Below, one piece after another: positions 15,722 to 24,130 of a DNA stretch of 64,000 bases. The stretch covers positions 1,566,916 through 1,630,915 of the forward strand of contig NZ_LIPG01000003.1 of assembly GCF_001905505.1 (NCBI RefSeq), read 5' to 3'. The first letter of the stretch is position 1. Every line of letters starts with the position of its first letter. The position numbers and the translations under genes were made by a program. Below the pieces are notes generated by a model. It did not search any database. It had not been told where the DNA came from and worked only from the letters and a program-made list of their open reading frames with translations. The DNA comes from Streptomyces sp. CB02058. Its GTDB lineage: Bacteria; Actinomycetota; Actinomycetes; Streptomycetales; Streptomycetaceae.

Positions 15722-16971
15722 CGCGGCCCTCCGTGAGCCGACGCATTGCTGCGGCGATCCTGGGCGCCGACCGCCCGGGCGACCGGCCGTCCGCTGTCGC
15801 CCGCCAGCGCAGGCTTCCCCTCGGGCGCCGTCTGCTGACGTCGGTCCTGGGTGTCCAGGCCGGCCCTTCGGCGTTCCCCGACTCCCCGCGCGACGAGCCG
15901 CAGACGCAAGCGGCGGCGCCGCATCTCGATGTCACAGGCCGCCGCGCCGCCTCCCCGCCGGACACACCGAGCCCGCCACCACGGGCCCAGCGCCCGCGGG
16001 GCCGCACCCCGTACAGCGGCGGCGGCGTTCGGCCACGCATGCCGAGTGCGGAACACCAGGAACACGGCTCGCGCGGGGCCGGCCCGAGTCTGCCGTACCT
16101 GCTGAGCGAGGACCGCCAGGAGTACGAGCGGCTCCTCGGTGACGGGCTGCGTCGGGCTTACGAACGACCGGTTCCGTATGGGACCGGCGAACTCCTCGCC
16201 CCGGAGCAGCTGCGCACCCTGGCGCTCAACGCCACCGTACGCATCACGGCGACTGCGGCGGCCGAGTACGACCACTACGTCAAGGTCCGCCAGGAACTGC
16301 GCGGCGAGGCGTCGTCCACCCTGTCGTCCGAGTCCGAGTCCGATTCCGGCTCCCCGGATCCGGGCACGGGTGCGCTGGGGCTTGCCGCCGTGGAAGAGGC
16401 CGACGAGACAGGCGGCGCGGGCCTCGTCGCCGTGGTCGCGGTGCTCATTCCCGTGCTCACGGGCGGGGTCGCGGTGCTTTCCCTGCTCGTGGGTTTCGTT
16501 CTGAGGATGCTCGCCCCCGATTCTGCGCTCGCCCAGATCCTCCTCCCCATCGGCTGGATCTCCGGCGCGGTCGCGGGAGCGGCGACACTGGCCGCCGTCA
16601 TCGGACTGCTCGTCACTGCGATGCGCAACGCGCCGACTTCACCGCGTGCAGCGGAAGCCGACGGACTGCCGGATGACGTGGCGCGAGCCCGGGAGGCCTG
16701 GCGACATGCGCTGCTCGAGCGGGGCATCCTGCCGTTCGTGGACGATGTACTCGCCGGTCCCACCACGTCGCACACACCGTTTCCGTCGGCCCATCGCATC
16801 CCGAGGCTGGGCTACACCAGTCCGGAATTCTCCGGCCCGGACGAGAGGTCGGCAACTGGCCCCCGCCCGTCGTTCGCGAGCCCGGACTTCACGAGCCCGG
16901 AATTCGGGGGGCCGGACTTCGGAGGGCCGGCCGAGAGCACCCCTTCCACGGGTCCCGACCAGTCCGACTGA
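15718..16971 (+). CDS. Membrane protein of unknown function, partner of the upstream gene
   Basis: A 417-residue protein: a Pro/Arg-rich N-terminal third, a conserved-looking soluble segment (LLSEDRQEYERLLGDGLRRA and ATVRITATAAAEYDHYVKVR, about 125-195), two strong membrane helices (GLVAVVAVLIPVLTGGVAVL and GWISGAVAGAATLAAVIGLL) and a C-terminal tail of FxxPD/E pentads (FASPD FTSPE FGGPD FGGPA). The ATG overlaps the upstream stop. Streptomyces often carry such paired membrane proteins of unknown role; I do not assign a function. Confidence 0.8.
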   Translation: MTRPSVSRRIAAAILGADRPGDRPSAVARQRRLPLGRRLLTSVLGVQAGPSAFPDSPRDEPQTQAAAPHLDVTGRRAASPPDTPSPPPRAQRPRGRTPYSGGGVRPRMPSAEHQEHGSRGAGPSLPYLLSEDRQEYERLLGDGLRRAYERPVPYGTGELLAPEQLRTLALNATVRITATAAAEYDHYVKVRQELRGEASSTLSSESESDSGSPDPGTGALGLAAVEEADETGGAGLVAVVAVLIPVLTGGVAVLSLLVGFVLRMLAPDSALAQILLPIGWISGAVAGAATLAAVIGLLVTAMRNAPTSPRAAEADGLPDDVARAREAWRHALLERGILPFVDDVLAGPTTSHTPFPSAHRIPRLGYTSPEFSGPDERSATGPRPSFASPDFTSPEFGGPDFGGPAESTPSTGPDQSD

Positions 16972-17241
16972 GGAGCAGTTCGGGCTTGCTTCAGCTCCAC
17001 CATCGGCCCAGGCACAGGCGTCGACGTGACCGCTGCTCATCCCGGGATCTTGCAGGAACCAAGCCCCGACGGACAGGACGAGCGACACGTGGTCCATCCG
17101 GACACCGGCAGGTCCGGGCGGGGAGAACCGGCCGGGGAGTCCTGCCCACAGGCGGGGTGGCAGGATCTCGTGGACAGTTCTGCACGAGGAGGCACCGTGG
17201 ACGACCGATCGCAGCATGACCACTCCGGCTAGGAGGCCGTC

Positions 17242-17679
17242 GTGCTCGCGGCTCGTGAGCGTGCCCGCTCACGGCAGGCACTCATGGTCGAGCGTTTCGG
17301 CCTGTCCGGAGACGTGCAGTACGACTGGTCGATGGACGACGCGCAGATCACGTGGTCGCGCGACGGGAAGGTGTTCCTCACGGGCCGGCTCACACTGATC
17401 GGCAGCGTCAGCGTTGCCCAGCAGACCTGGCTGTGGTCCTGGGCGAACGAGTCACTCCCGCACGCCGCCCTGGGTGACATGGAGAGGGTGCGGCAGTTCG
17501 GCGAGGAGAACGACTACCCCGTCCTTCCTTGGCCGGGCTTCGAGTACGACCCCGAACTCGTCGCCGAGGCACGGATGGTCGCGGCCGCCGTGGTCGACGC
17601 CGAGGGACTGTGGGCGGAGTCGACGGACGACGTGCAACTCCACTTCATGATCCATGACCTGGCGCTCGCTGCCGAGTGA
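17242..17679 (+). CDS. DUF6882-family protein
   Basis: A 145-residue cytosolic protein. The GTG at 17242 follows AGGAGG by 6 nt. The central TWLWSWANESLP motif and the following MERVRQFGEENDYPVL match what I know of DUF6882, a family of small actinobacterial proteins of unknown function, sometimes linked to polymorphic toxin or T6SS-like immunity settings. No toxin partner is visible here. The 270-nt gap upstream holds no convincing gene. Confidence 0.75.
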   Translation: MLAARERARSRQALMVERFGLSGDVQYDWSMDDAQITWSRDGKVFLTGRLTLIGSVSVAQQTWLWSWANESLPHAALGDMERVRQFGEENDYPVLPWPGFEYDPELVAEARMVAAAVVDAEGLWAESTDDVQLHFMIHDLALAAE

Positions 17680-17866
17680 CCGTGACGGTTGCACGGATCT
17701 CCAGGCTGCTGGTGCCGGCCGCCGGACGGTGACTCTCCGCAGAGAGGCGCGTAGGAGCAGGCCGACGAGGCAGCTGTCCAGCTTTTTCTCTCATCGGGTG
17801 GCCGATGCCGCGGCCTTGAGCTTGCTGATCAGCCGCTCGGTGGTGTTTCCCTCCTCGTAGAGGCCG

Positions 17867-17906
17867 GCTGACGGGCCGACGGGCTGACGGGCTGACGGGC
17901 CGACGG
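17867..17906. repeat. Five tandem octamers GCYGACGG
   Basis: Five contiguous 8-bp units (GCTGACGG, GCCGACGG, GCTGACGG, GCTGACGG, GCCGACGG). It lies in the 427-nt gap 17680-18106 between the DUF6882 gene and the hydrolase gene, about 200 nt upstream of the hydrolase ATG. Apart from this repeat I see no gene in the gap. Confidence 0.9.
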
Positions 17907-18106
17907 AGACTGCGGCGAAGCCCTTTCCCTGATCCGGCCCGGACCTTGTTCGCCCTGGGGCCCCGATCGCCCCTGAGCGGTCCCCGACCAGACCCGGAGA
18001 AGACCCTGACAGGGGCTCCACATGGTCGACCGTGCACCTAATGTGACGACGGTGCCCGGGCCGGCCCGCACGCCTGACACAACCGCTCTCTTCACGAGGA
18101 GGATCC

Positions 18107-19591
18107 ATGCCGTTAAGGGCCAGATCCGCACTGCGGCGCAGTGCCGCGCAAGGCACGGCCATGGCCGTGGCAGCCGCCATGGCCGTCATCACCGGCCTCG
18201 CCGCCGCTCCCGCGGTCCACGCGTCGCCGTCTGCCACCGGGGCCCTGCGGTGGGCACCGTGTGACGACCCGGAGGAGCCGGGAGCCGAGTGCGCCACTCT
18301 GTCGGTGCCGGTCGACTGGGCTCATCCGGACGGGCCGAGACTCGACCTGGCTGTGGCCCGCCGCAAGGCCACCGACCCCGGCGCACGCGTCGGCTCGATG
18401 GTGTTCGGTCCCGGCGGGCCGGGCGACTCGGGTGTGGAGATGGTGGTGGGCAGTATCACCCGGTTCAGCCCCGAGGTTCGCGGCAGGTTCGACATCGTCA
18501 GCTTCGACCCGCGCGGCGTGGGCGGCAGCAACCCGGTGACCTGCTCCGGCGCCCTGCTGGCCGAGCGGCCGTCACCGGAGCTGAGGAGTCAGGCGGACTT
18601 CGACGCCACCATGGCGTACAACAGGCGGCTTCGTGCCGACTGCCGGGACCGTACCGGCCCGGTGTTCGACCACCTTGACACCGCCCGGACTGTCCGGGAC
18701 GTGGACGCCCTCCGGGCCGCCCTCGGCGAGCGGAAACTGACCTTCCACGGCAGCTCGTACGGCACGCTGCTGGGGGCACAGTACGCCGAGACCTATCCGC
18801 GCCGTGTGCGGGCGATGGTGCTGGAGAGCGTCATGGACCACAGCGTGCAGGCCACCCGTGACTTCCTGCGGGCCGAGGCGGCCACGGCAGAGGACTCGTT
18901 CCAGGAGTTCGTGAAGTGGTGTGATGGTGCCGCGCACTGCGCGCTGCACGGCCGCGATGTCCGCGCCGTCTGGCAGAGCCTGTTGGCCCGGGCCGGTCGC
19001 GGCGAGCTTGAGGACCCTGCGAAGCCGGGCATCTCGCTGTCGTCTTCAGGCCTGGTCAACAGGATCGCGTTCCGGAAGTTCTACGAGGCCGACTACGGGG
19101 GCCTGGCCACGACGATCGCGAGGATGGACGCGAGCAAGCGCCTGCCCGCGTCGTCCACCTCGATAGCGCCGCTGCCTGCGGCCACGCCGGTCTTCTGCTC
19201 GGACTGGCACCTGCCAGTGCGCGACTACAAGGAGTACGCCTCGCTCGTCGCCATGATGAACAAGACGGCGCCTGACCTGCCTTACCTGCTGCCGATCCAC
19301 ATGGTAGCGGCGTGTCTGGGCGCGCCGGCCGCCAATCCGCAGCACCGTCTGGACGTACATGGCGCCCCGCCGATCCTGGTGTCCAACGCGCTGCACGACC
19401 CCGCCACCGGCTACCCGTGGGCAGTCTCGGTGGCCCAGCAGCTCGGCCGCAACGGCGTGCTCCTCACCTACGAGGGCCACGGCCACGGCAGCGTCACCAG
19501 CGGCCCGTGCATGGAGGACGCCGTGGACAACTACCTCACCGACCTGACAGTCCCATCACGGGGCACCAGCTGCCCCGCCGTGCCGTCCTGA
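18107..19591 (+). CDS. Secreted alpha/beta hydrolase, TAP-like (tripeptidyl aminopeptidase type)
   Basis: A 494-residue exported serine hydrolase. A long signal peptide (AMAVAAAMAVITGLAAAPAVHA) precedes the catalytic domain: oxyanion region VFGPGGPGDSG, then FDPRGVGGS, nucleophile Ser in FHGSSYGTLLG, and C-terminal TAP-like domain with catalytic His in YEGHGHGSV. A Cys pair near the C-terminus (GPCMEDA, TSCPAV) may form a disulfide. The family includes Streptomyces SlpD/SlpE and Tap peptidases that release N-terminal tripeptides outside the cell. AGGAGG precedes the ATG. It appears monocistronic. Confidence 0.9.
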   Translation: MPLRARSALRRSAAQGTAMAVAAAMAVITGLAAAPAVHASPSATGALRWAPCDDPEEPGAECATLSVPVDWAHPDGPRLDLAVARRKATDPGARVGSMVFGPGGPGDSGVEMVVGSITRFSPEVRGRFDIVSFDPRGVGGSNPVTCSGALLAERPSPELRSQADFDATMAYNRRLRADCRDRTGPVFDHLDTARTVRDVDALRAALGERKLTFHGSSYGTLLGAQYAETYPRRVRAMVLESVMDHSVQATRDFLRAEAATAEDSFQEFVKWCDGAAHCALHGRDVRAVWQSLLARAGRGELEDPAKPGISLSSSGLVNRIAFRKFYEADYGGLATTIARMDASKRLPASSTSIAPLPAATPVFCSDWHLPVRDYKEYASLVAMMNKTAPDLPYLLPIHMVAACLGAPAANPQHRLDVHGAPPILVSNALHDPATGYPWAVSVAQQLGRNGVLLTYEGHGHGSVTSGPCMEDAVDNYLTDLTVPSRGTSCPAVPS

Positions 19592-19613
19592 CAACTTACC
19601 GACGGCAGGACGG
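19583..19613 (+). terminator. Weak hairpin at the hydrolase stop codon
   Basis: An 8-bp perfect inverted repeat CCGTCCTG / CAGGACGG (19583-19590 and 19606-19613, 15-nt loop) spans the stop codon at 19589-19591. The loop is long and no T-run follows, so it is a modest terminator candidate. Confidence 0.35.
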
Positions 19614-19615
19614 AC

Positions 19616-19690
19616 TTGTCCCCGGTCAGCGTCGACTCTGCAACCGTCCGTGCTCACCACGACGCCGCCGGGATGATCGTCGGCTTCTGA
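19616..19690 (+). pseudogene. Scrap of an IS5-type transposase
   Basis: A 24-codon open stretch reads VSVDSATVRAHHDAAG before a stop. It resembles the first-Asp region of IS5-family DDE transposases from Streptomyces (VDSTVVRAHQHAAGA). No other part of a transposase and no terminal inverted repeats are visible, so this is an insertion-sequence relic. It lies at the left border of the RiPP locus. Confidence 0.5.
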
Positions 19691-19720
19691 TGCGGATGGG
19701 ACAGCGGCTCGGCGGAGGAA

Positions 19721-21004
19721 TCATCGGTCCCGCAGGATCGAATTCCGAACCTCGTGCGCCGAGCGCCCCACCTCGCCCAGCTGGTTCAGTGCCGCCGCCG
19801 TCAGCGCCGTGATCGCCGCCGGGAGCGCCGTGCGGACGGCCGGGGCGAAGTGCGAGGAGTGGTTCGGGGGGACTCGGGTCGGTGAGGCCTCCCACTGTGC
19901 ACGGCCCGTCGTGCCCAGCATCCAGTAGACCAGGGGGATTCCGGGTTCGCCGTGTACCGCCAGGCCCGCGTCGCCGTAGAGCGGGAAGTCCTCGGCAGCC
20001 ATCGACGCCGGCCAGGTCGTGACCCGTTCCGGGCCGTACAGGGTGGTGTGCGCGGACCGGACCGCCTCCGTCGTGAGCGGGTCGACCCGGAGCGCCGGGG
20101 AGCGTGACAGCGTCGTCAGGTCCGGTTCACGCGGGCAGGCGGAGGCCGCGCACTCGGCCCGGACGATGCGGTCCAGCGCCGCCAGCGCACGGTCCAGGGT
20201 CTCGTCGGTGAGGGCGCGCAGGCCGATGCCGAGTTCCACCGTGTCCGGGACGACGTTGACCGCCGTGCCTGCCTTCACCGTGCCGACGGTGAGGGTGAGC
20301 TGGTCCGCGGGGGCCGTCTCGCGCGAGGCGATGGTCTGGAGGCGGCTGATCACGGCTGCCGCCGTGACCACCGGGTCGACCGTGAGGTGCGGGGTCGCGG
20401 CGTGGCCGCCGCGTCCGTGCAGGATCACACCCAGGGCCGCGCTCGCGGCGGCCATCGGGGTGTGCGGGCCTCCGTGGGCGATCATTCCGGCGGGCAGCGG
20501 CGCCGCGTGCTGGGCGAGCACGGCGTCCGGGCGGCCGCAGCGCTCGTACAGGCCGTCCGCCAGCATCGCGCGGGCCCCCGTGAGCGTCTCCTCGGCCGGC
20601 TGGCCGACCACGACCAGGGTGCCGCTCCAGTGGTCCGTGGTGCGGGCCAGCAGGTCGGCCGCGCCCGTGGCCGCGGCGAGATGCAGGTCGTGGCCGCAGG
20701 CGTGCATGGCCCCGTTCACGCTGGCGTACGGCAGGCCCGTCCGTTCGGTCAGCGGCAGTGCGTCCAGCTCGGTGCGCAGGTACACGCGGGGACCGTCGCC
20801 GTTGCGCAGGACGCCCGCGACACCGTGGCCTCCGATGCCGCGTACGACCTCGAACCCGACGGCGGCGAGCCGGTCCGCGAACAGGGCGGCTGTGCGGCTC
20901 TCCTCACCGGAGACCTCCGGGGTCCGGTGGACGTCCAGGTAGAGGGTGAGCGCGGGACGTACTGCCAGGTCCGGGTGGGCGAGAGCGGGGTGCTGCGGAG
21001 TCAC
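19721..21004 (-). CDS. M20-family metallo-amidohydrolase, RiPP-locus associated
   Basis: A 427-residue cytosolic amidohydrolase of the M20D type (IAA-amino acid hydrolase, N-acyl amino acid deacylase group). Metal-site motifs are present: AMHACGHDLHLAA, then PAEE and MAAEDF; the small dimerisation domain shows HGRGGHAATPH. The GTG at 21004 follows GGAGG by about 6 nt. It is divergent from the precursor gene, sharing the 169-nt promoter region 21005-21173. Such enzymes hydrolyse amide bonds of amino-acid conjugates; here it may trim a peptide terminus or detoxify, which is inference. A homologue sits in the NRPS operon (53096-54331). Confidence 0.85.
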   Translation of the reverse strand: MTPQHPALAHPDLAVRPALTLYLDVHRTPEVSGEESRTAALFADRLAAVGFEVVRGIGGHGVAGVLRNGDGPRVYLRTELDALPLTERTGLPYASVNGAMHACGHDLHLAAATGAADLLARTTDHWSGTLVVVGQPAEETLTGARAMLADGLYERCGRPDAVLAQHAAPLPAGMIAHGGPHTPMAAASAALGVILHGRGGHAATPHLTVDPVVTAAAVISRLQTIASRETAPADQLTLTVGTVKAGTAVNVVPDTVELGIGLRALTDETLDRALAALDRIVRAECAASACPREPDLTTLSRSPALRVDPLTTEAVRSAHTTLYGPERVTTWPASMAAEDFPLYGDAGLAVHGEPGIPLVYWMLGTTGRAQWEASPTRVPPNHSSHFAPAVRTALPAAITALTAAALNQLGEVGRSAHEVRNSILRDR

Positions 21005-21173
21005 AGGAATCCTCCGGGACGGGGTTGGTGGCGGCCCGCTGGCGCCGCGTGCCAGCGATGTGTGAGCGAGGGACATGCCGAACGGTGAGCGGCCGGCGGT
21101 GGAATGGGGTCGTACACCCCACGCAGGCGGCCTTCCCCACAGTCGGCGGGCCCCCGATACGGAGGAGACACCC

Positions 21174-21344
21174 ATGAACAAGGACCTGAGCACCCTCGCC
21201 GACGAGATCCTGGAGCTCGAGGCGGAGACCTTCGAGATCTCCGACTACTCGGACGCCAGCGAGGTCGTGCTGGCCGGTTCCACCAGCACCAGCTCGACCT
21301 CGACGTGCAGCTCCACCACCAGCACCACCTCCTGCTCCGCCTGA
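21174..21344 (+). CDS. Thiazolylpeptide-type RiPP precursor with all Ser/Thr/Cys core
   Basis: A 56-residue precursor; ATG 21174 follows GGAGGAGA. The leader is acidic (LADEILELEAETFEISDYSD), as in thiopeptide and azole-peptide precursors, and ends at about Gly35 (VVLAG). The putative 21-residue core (36-56) has 10 Ser, 8 Thr, 2 Cys (residues 45 and 54) and a single terminal Ala, so 20 of 21 positions can be cyclised to azol(in)es or dehydrated. It is the only gene of the locus on the plus strand, with its own terminator, as expected for a highly expressed precursor. The leader/core boundary is inferred. Confidence 0.9.
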   Translation: MNKDLSTLADEILELEAETFEISDYSDASEVVLAGSTSTSSTSTCSSTTSTTSCSA

Positions 21345-21370
21345 CCGGGCGACAGTCCGTTCACGGGACG

Positions 21371-21405
21371 CGCCCGGTATCCGTTCGCTCGACGGATACC
21401 GGGCG
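21371..21405. terminator. Strong bidirectional terminator between precursor and biosynthetic operon
   Basis: A perfect 14-bp inverted repeat, CGCCCGGTATCCGT (21371-21384) with its complement at 21392-21405, 7-nt loop, followed by TTT. It lies 27 nt after the precursor stop and 21 nt beyond the stop of the convergent YcaO gene, so it can end both transcripts. Confidence 0.85.
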
Positions 21406-21425
21406 TTTCCCGTGCCCGCCGGGCG

Positions 21426-23378
21426 TCACGGGAACGGGTGCGGCACCATCCGGATCTCGGCGTCCGCGAGGTCCGTGGTGCGGTGGCCGCCGCGCCGCAG
21501 TGCCGTCCGCAGCCTGGGCATCAGCGGGGCCCGCTGACGGTTCCAGCCGAAGTCGATCGGCAGGAGGCCGGGCACCAGGGTGCTGACGGTGCGCAGGCCC
21601 ATGCGTACCTGCTCCGGGGTGGTCTGGTCGACGACGATCACGTCGTGGCCGGCCGCCCCCAGTTCGCCGACGACCGCTCGTACGTCGTCGCCGAGGTCCC
21701 CCGTGCGCGGGCGCTGGACGTTCTCCCACCGTCGGTAGACCTCGTCGAAGGGGCGTACCGCGAGGGGCTCCAGATAGCTGCGGGCGTGAACGGCCATCCT
21801 GGGCAGCCCGTACAGCTGGGCGTGGTCCTTGAGGTGACGGACCCGGTGGAAGTCGTCGGCCATGGCCTCCAGTTCGGCACGGCGCTCCTCGGTCTGCCGG
21901 GCGAGGTGCGGGATGTAGGTGAGGACCTCCGAGAGTGCGCCCTCCACGGCGGACCGGGGGTCCAGCGATGCCGCCGCGGCGAACGACAGGGTGCCGGGGC
22001 CGCCGTCGCGGCGTACGGCGACGGCGGTGGCGACCGGGATCGCCAGGTCGACACGGTTGTCCAGGACGTGGACGTCGTAGCCCTGCAGCGCGGCCCGTCC
22101 CGCCATGGCGGCAGCGGGGCCGCCCACGGTCGCAAGGTCGATCTCGGTGAGGCGGGCGTTGCCGTACCAGGCGTTCAGGAAGGCGTCGCGTTCGACGAGT
22201 TCCAGGAGACCGCCGAGGACCGCCTCCTCCAGGCAGCCGCCGATGGCACAGCCGTTGGAGCACTCGAAGACGAAGTTGTCCGCGGCCAGCCCGGCGCTGT
22301 AGTAGACGAGGCGGGAGGGCACGAGGAGCGGGCGGTCGTCGCGCAGGGACCAGCCCCATTCCCATGGGATGGGCCGGTCCGGGTCGAAGGGGTCGACCAG
22401 GGGGTCGTCGCGATAGGTGCGCGGGTCGTAGAAACCGCAGGTGGCGGGGTCCACGGCATCGGCCTTGAGGTCGTTCCAGGAGCCGGTGACCGGAGTGGTG
22501 CGGCCCCGCCGGTGGGTTCCCGCGTAGCGCTCCAGGCCCTCCAGGAAGGCCAGCGTACGGCTCGTGGAGAAGGCGTTCTCCTGACCGCTCCAGGTGACGT
22601 CGTTGAGCCCCGCGTAGCCGCGTACGAAGACGCTGCCGGCGACCGGTGCCGTGGTCGGTGAGGTGACGTTCAGCCAGGTGCCGCCGCCGAGGACGCCGCA
22701 GACCGGGTTGGCGAGGGCGTTCTCGGGGATCGGGTACGAGGAGGCGGCGCGCAGCCGGTAGGTGCCGGGGTCGGCCTTGGGACGGGTCTCCAGAGTGAGC
22801 GGGCGAGGCCGTGCCGGGGTGACCGGCGGGGCGCAGTCCGGGCAGAGGGGGTCCGCCAGGAGAGGGTACGTCCTCACCCGAAGGGTCATCAGGTCGAGTC
22901 GGGAGACCTGGGGCAGTGCCCGGTCGGCCGGGTCGGTGGCGGGAGGCGCGGCGGCCGGGCCGTCGTGCAGCAGCGCGGTGCACAGGGCGGCGACGGTGTC
23001 GTAGACGTGGCCGGTGAACAACGGCCAGGCGCCCGCCGGCCGTGGTCCGTCCGGCCCTCCGGTCTCCAGGGCGTCCCGCTCCGAGCGGCTGCGCAGCCGC
23101 TGCCAGCGCAGGGCCAGGCAGCGCCCGCACGCGGGGGCGGTGCCGTCGCCGCCCCAGGGGCCGATCAGTACGGCGGAGGCGGTGAGGTGGACTCGCGCAC
23201 CGGCCCTCAGGTGTGCCCAGGGGTCGGGGGCGCCCCGGCCGCCGAGCGTGGCGGCGGCGTCGGTGGCGCCGACCGGGACGACGGGGAGGTCCTGGCCCAG
23301 GCGGTCGGTGAGCGCCGTGTGGAGCGCGTCCCGCGCCGCGTCCATCGGCTGCGGCCGCGGCCGCGTGGGGGCGGTCAC
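21426..23378 (-). CDS. YcaO cyclodehydratase with N-terminal ThiF-derived zinc module (paralogue 1)
   Basis: A 650-residue enzyme. Residues about 1-215 hold Cys pairs (CGRCLALRW and CPDC) like the zinc site of the ThiF/E1-like partner. The rest is a YcaO domain, which uses ATP to phosphorylate the backbone amide and cyclise Cys/Ser/Thr to azolines. ATP-site signatures are intact: FLEGLERYAG, SNGCAIGGCLEEAVLGG and LLELVERDAF. It ends in the proline-rich tail PHPFP that YcaO enzymes need for catalysis. The GTG at 23378 overlaps the permease stop (GTGA) with GAGG upstream. It is the last gene of the operon and converges on the precursor. Confidence 0.9.
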   Translation of the reverse strand: MTAPTRPRPQPMDAARDALHTALTDRLGQDLPVVPVGATDAAATLGGRGAPDPWAHLRAGARVHLTASAVLIGPWGGDGTAPACGRCLALRWQRLRSRSERDALETGGPDGPRPAGAWPLFTGHVYDTVAALCTALLHDGPAAAPPATDPADRALPQVSRLDLMTLRVRTYPLLADPLCPDCAPPVTPARPRPLTLETRPKADPGTYRLRAASSYPIPENALANPVCGVLGGGTWLNVTSPTTAPVAGSVFVRGYAGLNDVTWSGQENAFSTSRTLAFLEGLERYAGTHRRGRTTPVTGSWNDLKADAVDPATCGFYDPRTYRDDPLVDPFDPDRPIPWEWGWSLRDDRPLLVPSRLVYYSAGLAADNFVFECSNGCAIGGCLEEAVLGGLLELVERDAFLNAWYGNARLTEIDLATVGGPAAAMAGRAALQGYDVHVLDNRVDLAIPVATAVAVRRDGGPGTLSFAAAASLDPRSAVEGALSEVLTYIPHLARQTEERRAELEAMADDFHRVRHLKDHAQLYGLPRMAVHARSYLEPLAVRPFDEVYRRWENVQRPRTGDLGDDVRAVVGELGAAGHDVIVVDQTTPEQVRMGLRTVSTLVPGLLPIDFGWNRQRAPLMPRLRTALRRGGHRTTDLADAEIRMVPHPFP

Positions 23379-24130
23379 GAGGACCTCGTCCAGCGGAACG
23401 TCCTGACAGCGACCACGCCGAAGACGAGTGCGAACACGGCGAGTCCGGCGCAGCCCACCGCGACGTCGGAGCCGTCTCCGCGTCCCGTGAGCGCGTGGGA
23501 GACCGCGTCGTTGAGGTAGCGCAGCGGCATGACCAGGGACACCTTCTGCAGCCAGGTGGGCATGGCGTCCAGCGGGAAGAACGAGCCGGACAGGAACGCC
23601 ATGGGCAGCATCAGGAAGTTGGCGACGGCCGCGACCGACTCGGGGGTGTTGGCGAACGAGCCGATGATCACGCCGAGCAGGAGGAACGTCGTGATGCCGA
23701 GGGTCATCACCGGGATCAGCAGCGGCCATCCGGAGGCGGGCTCCAGCCCGAACAGGGGGAGCATGGCCACCCCGATGAACAACAGCGACTGCACCAGGCC
23801 CACGGCCAGGGCGATGACGTAGCGGGAGCCGATCACCGCGGACAGCGGGGCCGGGGACATCCGGATCAGCCGCAGGATGTCGTCGGAGCGCCACTGCATC
23901 AGCGTGAACGCGATCCCGAAGACAGCGGCGTTGGCGACACCCCAGGAGAGCACCCCGGCGGCGGTGTACGAGATGTAGGACAGGCCGCTCTGCTCGACGG
24001 CCTGGCCACGGAAGATCAGCCCGAAGACGACGAGGAAGAGGAGCGGGAAGGCGAAGGTGAAGAACAGAGTCGTCCTGTCACGGACCTGGGCGCGGTATCC
24101 CGCTCCGGTCAGTGCGGCGTACGCGCTCAT
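23375..24130 (-). CDS. ABC-2 type exporter permease of the RiPP locus
   Basis: A 251-residue inner-membrane protein with six hydrophobic segments (LFFTFAFPLLFLVVFGLIF first) and the ABC-2 signature region FLMLPMAFLSGSFFPLDAMP. It is translationally coupled to the ATPase gene (ATGA). With that ATPase it forms a DrrAB-like exporter, probably for product efflux and self-protection. Confidence 0.88.
   Translation of the reverse strand: MSAYAALTGAGYRAQVRDRTTLFFTFAFPLLFLVVFGLIFRGQAVEQSGLSYISYTAAGVLSWGVANAAVFGIAFTLMQWRSDDILRLIRMSPAPLSAVIGSRYVIALAVGLVQSLLFIGVAMLPLFGLEPASGWPLLIPVMTLGITTFLLLGVIIGSFANTPESVAAVANFLMLPMAFLSGSFFPLDAMPTWLQKVSLVMPLRYLNDAVSHALTGRGDGSDVAVGCAGLAVFALVFGVVAVRTFRWTRSS

Noticed and set aside
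17026..17232. 68-codon plus-strand open frame between the membrane protein and DUF6882 genes
   Set aside because: No ribosome site, no hydrophobic or conserved segment, and composition like GC-driven random frames. A shorter GTG frame inside it (VDDRSQHDHSG) is preceded by GAGGAG but has only 11 codons.
17791..17859. Minus-strand end of a frame reading YEEGNTTERLISKLKAAAS, which looks protein-like
   Set aside because: It could be the last codons of a deleted gene, but I could not match it to a family and the upstream frame turns into the octamer repeat and low-complexity sequence.
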